From Candidatus Moraniibacteriota bacterium (lineage in GTDB: Bacteria > Patescibacteriota > Minisyncoccia > Moranbacterales > GCA-2747515): DNA of 10,485 nt. Positions 6,005-10,485 of this stretch are shown here, one piece after another. The number at the start of each line of letters is the position of its first letter. Within the stretch, counting starts at the first letter, position 1. The stretch is taken from NCBI GenBank assembly GCA_027016355.1, contig JALWAF010000067.1, forward strand, positions 922-11,406, in the 5' to 3' direction. A model generated the notes under the pieces. That model worked only from the letters and a program-made list of their open reading frames with translations, was not told where the DNA came from and ran no database searches. The translations under genes and the position numbers were made by a program.

Positions 6005-6700
6005 ATGAAAAGAAGCACAAAATGGCTTATAGCCATAGCTGTGCTGGCAATATTTTTCGGCCAGTATGGTCATATCATGTATAGCTGGGTCGGTCTTGAT
6101 ACCGACGGCTACACAGCTGATATGAAAGGAAAGAAAGTTGCTTACAAGCTCCACGGAGCTTACAAGCAAGCGGAAATTGACAACTGTTTCAGAAAAATCG
6201 GAATTGATCCCGATGATCTGGATGATCTGTTAGAAAAAATCAAATCCGGAGCCGTCACTGCCTCTCCTGCACTTAAAAGGTGCATAGAGAAAAAGGCTAA
6301 CGGCTACGCATCCCCCAAGAAAGATTTAGGGAATGCTCTTACCGGATTGAAAAAAATTGTGGCTGGCAAGCCAGAACCACAATTAATAAAAACGATCCAT
6401 TATAATCCAAGAAAGTATGGAGTTGGTGGTATGCCAATTAATATTGGGGAATACAGCTATTACAAATGCTCTGGCAGATACCACCAATCATGGAGTGATG
6501 GTGGTGGACGATGGATTGGATGCGGTGGTATATACAATGACAAGATTCCTCGATGGGCTATAAAATTAATGCCCCGAGAAAATCCAAAAATCTATGGCAA
6601 GGCATTGGTAAATAATAGAAATATTAATATTAATATTGTCCAAAGAGATGAGTCTTACGCCGATATCTATGGCGAGTTAACGATTAGATTTTATAATTAA
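6005..6700 (+). CDS. Uncharacterised signal-anchored or secreted protein with four cysteines
   Basis: I do not recognise this 231-residue protein. It opens with MKRSTKW and a hydrophobic helix (about 7-28), so it is either membrane-anchored with an extracellular domain or secreted; no clear AXA cleavage site or lipobox is seen. The exported part has an acidic helix (67-80), then a glycine- and aromatic-rich C-terminal half with YYKCSGRYHQSWSDGGGRW and WIGCGG, a probable beta-rich fold. Cysteines at 61, 93, 155 and 173 could form two disulphides. The ATG at 6005 is supported by GGAGG (5993-5997), which is inside the end of the previous gene. A terminator directly follows the stop. Context suggests it works with the membrane protein before it. 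Confidence 0.85.
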   Translation: MKRSTKWLIAIAVLAIFFGQYGHIMYSWVGLDTDGYTADMKGKKVAYKLHGAYKQAEIDNCFRKIGIDPDDLDDLLEKIKSGAVTASPALKRCIEKKANGYASPKKDLGNALTGLKKIVAGKPEPQLIKTIHYNPRKYGVGGMPINIGEYSYYKCSGRYHQSWSDGGGRWIGCGGIYNDKIPRWAIKLMPRENPKIYGKALVNNRNININIVQRDESYADIYGELTIRFYN

Positions 6701-6733
6701 ACGGTCGTGCACATACGTGCACAACCGTTTTTT
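6699..6733 (+). terminator. Intrinsic terminator of the unknown operon
   Basis: GTGCAC (6707-6712) pairs with GTGCAC (6717-6722) around the 4-nt loop ATAC. After one mismatch the stem continues with AAACGGT (6699-6705) and ACCGTTT (6724-6730), followed by a T-run to 6733. It begins within the stop codon. In the reverse direction the tail is less T-rich but might also stop the pilin transcript ending at 6754. Confidence 0.92.
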
Positions 6734-6753
6734 CTTTTCTGAAATAAATATAA

Positions 6754-7377
6754 TTAAAAAATCTTAATAACTTGCGTTACTATAATAAGTGACAGAAGCG
6801 CAACAATAAGTCCGATAATTGCATATTGAATAATATTTTTTGCTGTGTCTGCTTTTGTGCTGTCTCCTGCTGAAGTAATGTACATTATACCTCCTATTAC
6901 CAACATAAGCACTGATATGCCTCCTACAAATCCTGATAACACCTTAATTGTTTCTATAATAATCTGACTTAAAGTTCTGTTTGGTGTAGGAGCTCCTGAT
7001 GCACCCAACACATCATAAATTTCTTTAAGTAATGCTGGGGCAGCTAATGCTAGCGCTAGTCCAATAATCGCTGCCGTTACTGCTTTTTTTGCTGTTTCTA
7101 CTCTGCCTTGATCTCCAGCCGATGTCATATAAAGGATTCCAGCCACTACTATCATAAGAACAGCAAGTGCAGAAACTATACCTTGAACGGTTGTGGCTAC
7201 TTTTGCTAACAGATTGTCTACCGTAGAAAATGCAATTGGATTTTCAAATGAACCTCCCCCTCCAGGAGTCGATCCTATTCCAGCAGCAAAAGTATCTCCT
7301 CCAACAATCAGCGTCAACGCAAAAACCACAAAAAAACTTGGTAAAATTAAATATTTTAAATATTTTTGTTTTATCAT
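6754..7377 (-). CDS. Tandem pilin-like protein with two TrbC/VirB2-type units
   Basis: This 207-residue protein has an N-terminal signal peptide (about 1-32, ending TFAAG) and then two copies of the two-helix pilin unit found in the four genes upstream. Copy one spans about 65-120 (ILYMTSAGDQGRVETAKKAV then IIGLALALAAPALL) and copy two about 147-205 (IMYITSAGDSTKADTAK then IIGLIVALLSLIIV). A linker with GASGAPTPN separates them. The arrangement implies a duplication and fusion, and would yield a four-helix product. I placed the start at 7377 rather than a codon at 7428, since the longer form would overlap the preceding gene by 37 bases and puts a non-signal sequence before the signal peptide. 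It lies 14 nt after the preceding gene, so probably co-transcribed. Confidence 0.85.
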   Translation of the reverse strand: MIKQKYLKYLILPSFFVVFALTLIVGGDTFAAGIGSTPGGGGSFENPIAFSTVDNLLAKVATTVQGIVSALAVLMIVVAGILYMTSAGDQGRVETAKKAVTAAIIGLALALAAPALLKEIYDVLGASGAPTPNRTLSQIIIETIKVLSGFVGGISVLMLVIGGIMYITSAGDSTKADTAKNIIQYAIIGLIVALLSLIIVTQVIKIF

Positions 7378-7391
7378 AATTTTATTAGTAA

Positions 7392-7739
7392 TTATACAGC
7401 TCCTATTACAGATTTTACAATAACCCATGCAAGAAGTGCTACAATTAGTCCTATTATGGAATATAAAAGCATACTTTTTGCTGTTTCAACTCTACCAGAA
7501 TCCCCACCAGATGATATATACATAATACCACTAATTACAATCATAAGAACACTAAGTCCACCTACAAACTCTGCAAGTGTTTTTATAATCTTTGATATTG
7601 AACTCACAATAGTGCCTGATGGTAATCCTGTTCCGGATGGAGCTGTGATAGCTGCCAAACAAGCGTCTTGTGCAAATAAAATACCACCTACTAGCATTGC
7701 TGTTGTAATTACTCCTATTGTAATCTTTTTATTTTTCAT
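7392..7739 (-). CDS. Small pilin-like protein, TrbC/VirB2 type
   Basis: This 115-residue protein has a signal peptide (about 1-30, MKNKKITIGV through the DACLAA region) and one two-helix pilin unit: a first helix from about 57 (FVGGLSVLMIVISGIMYIS), a polar turn SGGDSGRVETAKSM and a second helix (YSIIGLIVALLAWVIVKSV). These are hallmarks of the T4SS pilin families of Patescibacteria, where small exported subunits pack in the membrane before assembly. The polar turn between helices would face the cytoplasm if both ends are outside. The upstream 290-base gap suggests its own promoter, with the 207-residue tandem gene as its downstream partner. There is no clear Shine-Dalgarno. Function as a pilus subunit is inferred from family resemblance. 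Confidence 0.88.
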   Translation of the reverse strand: MKNKKITIGVITTAMLVGGILFAQDACLAAITAPSGTGLPSGTIVSSISKIIKTLAEFVGGLSVLMIVISGIMYISSGGDSGRVETAKSMLLYSIIGLIVALLAWVIVKSVIGAV

Positions 7740-7857
7740 TGTTTTTTTATTATTTATTTAGGTTACTAAAGAACTAAATTTTTTGTCACCTCAAGTGTAA
7801 CATTAGTGAAGCCAAGAAAATCTCAGAATTTTTAAAATACCTTAATTCCTTAGTTTA

Positions 7858-7896
7858 GAGATTTCTCCATTCCGCTTCGCTACAGTCGAAATGACA
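7858..7896. repeat. Short imperfect palindromic intergenic element
   Basis: The element starts with GAGATTTCTC, itself a small dyad, and continues with CGCTTCGCTACAGTCGAAAT, in which TTCG (7876-7879) mirrors CGAA (7887-7890). It is more GC-rich than its surroundings. It resembles, from memory, dispersed repeats with a CTTCGCT...CGAAATGACA core seen in many bacterial genomes. Only one copy is visible here. Confidence 0.4.
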
Positions 7897-7935
7897 AAAT
7901 AATAGTTATTCAATAGTTTCTTTATTTATATTTGT

Positions 7936-7941
7936 ATTATA
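7936..7941 (-). promoter_or_regulatory. Possible -10 box for the 7739-7392 pilin gene
   Basis: A minus-strand TATAAT lies about 200 nt before the ATG, just past the terminator of the preceding gene. The best -35 candidate, TTGCTT at 15 nt, is poor, so this is a weak call. Confidence 0.3.
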
Positions 7942-7961
7942 CTACAAAATATAAAAAAGCA

Positions 7962-7991
7962 AAAGCGAGAATGCGCAAACATTCTCGCTTT
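7962..7991 (-). terminator. Intrinsic terminator of the 116-residue pilin gene
   Basis: AAAGCGAGAATG (7962-7973) pairs perfectly over 12 bp with CATTCTCGCTTT (7980-7991) around a 6-nt loop. On the minus strand the stem is followed by a T-rich tail (TGCTTTTTTAT). It lies about 40 bases after the stop at 8031 and isolates that gene from the two downstream pilin genes. Confidence 0.88.
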
Positions 7992-8030
7992 ATATTGCAA
8001 TATAATTTCACAATGGTTTCCTTGAGTGCA

Positions 8031-8381
8031 TTATCCCAAACCGCTAATAACTGTTTTGACAATAACCCAGCCAAGTAGAGCAACCACCAAACCAACTATT
8101 GAATATGTTAGCCACTTTTTTGCTGTGTCAACACGTCCTTCATCTCCACCAGAAGTGATATACATTATACCAGCTACTATAATCATAAGAACACTAAGTC
8201 CACCTACAAATCCTAGTAGAAAAGTAATAATTTTTTGAATGATTCCTGCGATGTCGGCACTAGAACCTCCTGCTCCTTGATTTTGCCCAATACCATAGTC
8301 ACCTGCTGCTGACACCATCATTGGAAGTAGCAATAGAGTTGAAGACAACGCAAAAAATGTGTTTTTCATTTTCTTTATCAT
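8031..8381 (-). CDS. Pilin-like protein, TrbC/VirB2 type, likely major subunit
   Basis: This 116-residue protein has a signal peptide (1-26, MKNTFF then LLLLPMMVSAAG) followed by a short Gly/Gln-rich stretch and the two-helix pilin unit: FVGGLSVLMIIVAGIMYIT (58-76), a turn SGGDEGRVDTAKKW, then YSIVGLVVALLGWVIVKTV (93-111). The start is fixed by AGGAGGTG on the minus strand 7 nt before the ATG, the strongest ribosome binding site among the pilin genes. It has a strong terminator after it and a possible promoter before it, so it seems to be its own transcription unit. That suggests it is the most abundant subunit, an inference from signal strength only. It shares most unit residues with the 115-residue paralogue. 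Confidence 0.9.
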   Translation of the reverse strand: MIKKMKNTFFALSSTLLLLPMMVSAAGDYGIGQNQGAGGSSADIAGIIQKIITFLLGFVGGLSVLMIIVAGIMYITSGGDEGRVDTAKKWLTYSIVGLVVALLGWVIVKTVISGLG

Positions 8382-8388
8382 TTATTTC

Positions 8389-8396
8389 CACCTCCT
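8389..8396 (-). promoter_or_regulatory. Consensus ribosome binding site of the 116-residue pilin
   Basis: The minus strand reads AGGAGGTG, fully complementary to the usual 16S rRNA tail, 7 nt before the ATG at 8381. No other minus-strand gene in the window has a match of this quality. Confidence 0.85.
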
Positions 8397-8430
8397 CTCT
8401 TTATTTTTATATTTTTATTCATATGTGTAT

Positions 8431-8436
8431 ATTATA
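8431..8436 (-). promoter_or_regulatory. Possible -10 box for the 116-residue pilin
   Basis: A minus-strand TATAAT lies 49 nt before the ATG at 8381 in a 110-base AT-rich gap (8382-8491). No good -35 hexamer is seen at 16-18 nt, so the call is tentative; AT-rich sequence produces such hexamers by chance. Confidence 0.35.
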
Positions 8437-8491
8437 TTACAAATTTTAATTTATAGGAAGAGTTATTACATCAAACATTTTTGCAGAGAAA

Positions 8492-8761
8492 CTAAATAAA
8501 ACCAATAACTGTTTTTACAATAATAAGCGAGAACAATGCAACAACTAAGCCTATGATACTTGCCGTAAGAGCTTTTTTGGCTGATTGCACACGAGTACTA
8601 TCGCCACCAGACATCATATACATTGCACCCGAAATAAGTATCCCCAATACTGCAAGTCCCCCTACCAACACAACTACAAACTCTATTGCTCCGTTTAAAT
8701 AACTACTCGCTGGTGGAGCACTTGCCATCGGACCTGCTTGTGCAATATTTATTAGTTTCAT
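8492..8761 (-). CDS. Minimal pilin-like protein, TrbC/VirB2 type
   Basis: At 89 residues this is the shortest member of the array. It carries the family unit: GGLAVLGILISGAMYMM (about 34-50), the polar turn SGGDSTRVQSAKKA, and a second helix SIIGLVVALFSLIIVKTVIGF. Unlike its paralogues it lacks an obvious signal peptide; the 20-residue N-terminus (MKLINIAQAGPMASAPPASS) is only weakly hydrophobic and resembles the mature N-terminus of a pilin. No in-frame earlier start with better support was found. It lies 25 nt after the 338-residue gene and so is probably in the same transcript. It ends in TAG. Membership in the family is clear; its role relative to the others is unknown. Confidence 0.85.
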   Translation of the reverse strand: MKLINIAQAGPMASAPPASSYLNGAIEFVVVLVGGLAVLGILISGAMYMMSGGDSTRVQSAKKALTASIIGLVVALFSLIIVKTVIGFI

Positions 8762-8786
8762 ACATCTTTAGTTACTTTTTGATTAA

Positions 8787-9803
8787 TTATTGACAATTAA
8801 TATTCCATACCCTACCACCTAAACCATTATTAGTCGCACCAAGCATGCGATTTGCTATAAAAGTAATCATCATAAAAGCTGTAAGTACAACTATCACTCC
8901 TATGAGTGCATTTTTCATCGCTGTCTTTGCCATTGTTATCATAGCAGGATTACCAGCCGATACAATATACATCACACCTGCCACAACGATTACTACTGTA
9001 GCTGTAACCACAATCAAACCCATTATAAATTTTACAATATTATGTATCCCCTCTATCAAATGACAAATAGTACATGCCTGATTTTGGCTATTAGCATTTA
9101 CACCACCACACGGCACTATTCCACCAGAATTACCAGACGAACTATTCGTGCCCGAACTAGGACTTGAACCTGTACTTTGTCCTCCCGCTTGTGGAGTACC
9201 TGAACCTGTGTTTTGCCCTCCTGCTTGTGGAGTACTATTACTTGAGCCTGAACCTGAACCTGAGCCTGAGCCTGAGCCTGAGCCTCCTCCTGAAGGATTA
9301 TTGTTCACCTTACCATTTGCATCAAATTCTTCATTATTTACAGTACTAATAGTCTTGACATGACCATTATCAAGACCATAACCACTTATTATGCTGGGAT
9401 CTAAATTATTTTTTTCCGCCATCGCCTTAATCTCTCCAAATACTCTTGGCCTCGCATGTAAATTCATTTGCTCGACACCGCTTGAATAACTATAATCTGT
9501 ATACCTGTGATCATCTGGATTTTCAATTGCTCTTCTTATACCTCGTGGAAATGAAGTTCTATATCTTCTTAATAATCGTCGTCCATATGGTGAATCAGTT
9601 AAACCATTTGCCTCCAAATCATTCTTCATTTGATTAAATCTATCATTATATGACCTAATTCTTTCTGTGTCTCTTTGATTTCTTGCACTACTAAGTGGAA
9701 TAACTTCTTCATATGCTGCATGTACTGTATTGGTAAAGTTTACAATAAAAATACCAATTATCACGATAGGCAATAATACACCAATTCTTAATAAAAATTT
9801 CAT
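8787..9803 (-). CDS. Long modular pilin-like protein with signal peptide, Gly/Ser linker and Cys motif
   Basis: This 338-residue protein has a signal peptide (1-29, cleavage likely after TVHA), an Arg-rich, aromatic-rich N-terminal domain (about 30-165, with YGRRLLRRYRTSFPRGIRR), a Gly/Ser linker with TPQAGGQ repeats (about 169-229), a motif VPCGG...ACTICHLI with Cys232, Cys244 and Cys247, and a C-terminal two-helix pilin-type unit (about 254-318, VVAGVMYIVSAGNPAMITMAK then LIGVIVVLTAFMMITF) ending in NINCQ. The unit is the most divergent of the six, with Asn instead of Asp after the glycine. Such PCGG-CxxC-two-helix proteins are familiar from Patescibacteria. It follows the solute-binding protein gene by 21 nt. 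It may be a displayed or tip subunit; that is inference. Confidence 0.85.
   Translation of the reverse strand: MKFLLRIGVLLPIVIIGIFIVNFTNTVHAAYEEVIPLSSARNQRDTERIRSYNDRFNQMKNDLEANGLTDSPYGRRLLRRYRTSFPRGIRRAIENPDDHRYTDYSYSSGVEQMNLHARPRVFGEIKAMAEKNNLDPSIISGYGLDNGHVKTISTVNNEEFDANGKVNNNPSGGGSGSGSGSGSGSGSSNSTPQAGGQNTGSGTPQAGGQSTGSSPSSGTNSSSGNSGGIVPCGGVNANSQNQACTICHLIEGIHNIVKFIMGLIVVTATVVIVVAGVMYIVSAGNPAMITMAKTAMKNALIGVIVVLTAFMMITFIANRMLGATNNGLGGRVWNINCQ
9166..9237. repeat. Two tandem 36-bp direct repeats in the linker coding region
   Basis: Units at 9166-9201 and 9202-9237 differ at only a few positions and encode the paired TPQAGGQ(N/S)TGS segments of the 338-residue protein. The 36-bp length keeps the frame, so gain or loss of units would alter linker length only. 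Confidence 0.8.
9244..9285. repeat. Hexanucleotide array GARCCT x7
   Basis: Seven consecutive 6-bp units (five GAGCCT and two GAACCT) encode the Gly-Ser run of the 338-residue protein. Each unit is two codons, so slippage changes the linker length in frame. Confidence 0.88.
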
Positions 9804-9824
9804 AATTTTTTATGTGCTAAATAT

Positions 9825-10484
9825 TTATTTCATCAATTGTTGAGCACGTTGAGCTCCTACTTCAATTGCATCATGCACTGAAGCTCTACCTGTATTAACA
9901 CTATCAATCATATCTGCAAAAATTGCATCTATTGCTGTTGAATTATTACGCCACCATGAACGTGCAATTAGGTTACCTCTTGCAAATGCACCCAATCTTA
10001 CATCACTTTCTTCTTTTTCAATTAAATCTCTACGTGCTGCTGGCTTACCAGTTTTTTCTAAATATTTTTGAGTTAAATCAAAAGTTGGGTTATAAGTAAG
10101 ACTTTCTCCACTTACTGCATTTTGCAATACAATTCCCTTTGTTGTTGGAAAACTCAAAGCCTTCAAAAATTGCCATGCCTCATGTACGCGCATTTCATTA
10201 GTTACTTGTATTGCTCCTTCTTCCAAACTTTGTGTTGGCTGTTTGTTTTTTGCAACCACAAATGACCAATAATTTGCAAAGTTAGCCTGCTTACCCACAC
10301 TGTCAAATGATTTTTGTGGCAAATCTGCTACAGCAAAATTCAATTTTGCATTCTTTGCGTTGATTGTATCGTAATGCCATGAATAATTAATCATCATTGC
10401 AACATTTCCTTGAAAAAATTCATCTATAGAATAATTTTGTTGTTTATTCCATGTATACACTGGACTTGCTGCTGATGCAAAATC
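9825..10484 (-). CDS. Extracellular solute-binding protein (ABC transporter, family 1-like), C-terminal part
   Basis: The gene runs off the right end of the window; about 219 C-terminal residues are visible and the signal peptide and N-terminal lobe are missing. Features typical of sugar/oligosaccharide-binding ABC lipoproteins are FFQGNVAMMINYSW, VADLPQKSF, YWSFVVAKNKQP, the HEAWQFLKALS helix, and the tail with FADMIDSVNTGRASVHDAIEVGAQRAQQL. A GTG at 10460 lies inside the domain and is not the start. It would deliver substrate to a membrane permease, none of which is visible here. The 338-residue pilin-like gene follows after 21 nt, so the two may be co-transcribed, linking uptake or surface binding to the pilin array. 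Substrate cannot be read from the sequence. Confidence 0.88.
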   Translation of the reverse strand, partial: DFASAASPVYTWNKQQNYSIDEFFQGNVAMMINYSWHYDTINAKNAKLNFAVADLPQKSFDSVGKQANFANYWSFVVAKNKQPTQSLEEGAIQVTNEMRVHEAWQFLKALSFPTTKGIVLQNAVSGESLTYNPTFDLTQKYLEKTGKPAARRDLIEKEESDVRLGAFARGNLIARSWWRNNSTAIDAIFADMIDSVNTGRASVHDAIEVGAQRAQQLMK

Positions 10485-10485
10485 T

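Larger units (their letters stand above)
7740..8030. other. Intergenic gap between two pilin genes
   Basis: This 291-base gap holds no gene I can support. It contains the terminator of the 116-residue pilin (7962-7991), a possible -10 TATAAT on the minus strand at 7936-7941 without a good -35, and a short palindromic repeat at 7858-7896. The rest (7740-7857) is AT-rich with no recognised signal and no tRNA-like fold. Confidence 0.6.

Noticed and set aside
4821..6700. Base composition shift marking the island as foreign
   Set aside because: A few 60-base lines counted by eye ranged from 35 to 42 percent GC both inside and outside the island, so composition does not support it.
7378..7428. Longer N-terminus (start at 7428) for the tandem pilin
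   Set aside because: It would overlap the preceding gene and put a Cys-rich non-signal segment before a clear signal peptide.
7366..7761. 131-codon plus-strand frame across the pilin gene
   Set aside because: Antisense shadow; the minus-strand frame has a signal peptide and the family's two-helix unit.
9148..9363. Plus-strand frames encoding Glu-Pro or Leu-Ser repeats
   Set aside because: They are the reverse reading of the Gly/Ser linker repeats of the 338-residue gene.
1..10485. CRISPR array, tRNA or rRNA genes
   Set aside because: No regularly spaced repeats and no cloverleaf or rRNA-like sequence noticed on either strand.

Overview
The window looks like a chromosomal segment of a Candidate Phyla Radiation (Patescibacteria) bacterium. 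The inference rests on AT-rich DNA, short genes, housekeeping genes in an unusual order (nusA-tig-clpP), a small GIY-YIG nuclease gene, and above all a cluster of small two-helix pilin-like proteins of the TrbC/VirB2 (T4SS_pilin, Mbov_0395-like) type common in that group. The exact lineage cannot be read from the sequence. The genetic code is the standard bacterial one: nusA, tig and clpP read through at full length with no TGA used as a sense codon.

Layout. (1) 3-815, plus strand: C-terminal part of cofactor-independent phosphoglycerate mutase, ending in a bidirectional terminator (837-866). (2) 4530-893, minus strand: a GIY-YIG nuclease, nusA, tig and clpP, probably read from a consensus promoter at 4629-4656. 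The nuclease gene is bracketed by a 14-bp perfect inverted repeat and appears inserted in the nusA leader. (3) 4659-6733, plus strand: a self-contained three-gene operon of unknown function with its own extended -10 promoter, a roughly 127-nt structured leader, strong ribosome binding sites, tight gene coupling and a strong terminator. It encodes a soluble protein, a four-helix membrane protein and a signal-anchored protein with four cysteines, and is the best candidate here for something undescribed. (4) 9803-6754, minus strand: five pilin-like genes holding six copies of the two-helix unit, including one tandem fusion and one long protein with a signal peptide, an N-terminal domain, a Gly/Ser linker and a Cys motif. 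(5) 9825-10484, minus strand: C-terminal part of an extracellular solute-binding protein, cut by the window end.

How the parts fit. The housekeeping run combines transcription elongation control (NusA), nascent-chain folding (trigger factor) and protein turnover (ClpP). The pilin array plausibly supplies subunits of a type IV secretion-like or conjugation-like surface structure, although no ATPase, VirB6/VirB8 or coupling protein is visible. The divergent promoters of the unknown operon and the nusA run lie back to back with -35 boxes only 2 bp apart, so their expression may be linked.

Initiation signals differ between regions. The three plus-strand island genes and one pilin gene have strong Shine-Dalgarno sequences. 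Most other minus-strand genes have AT-rich upstream regions without one, and nusA and tig share a nearly identical 16-bp element at the same distance from their ATG.
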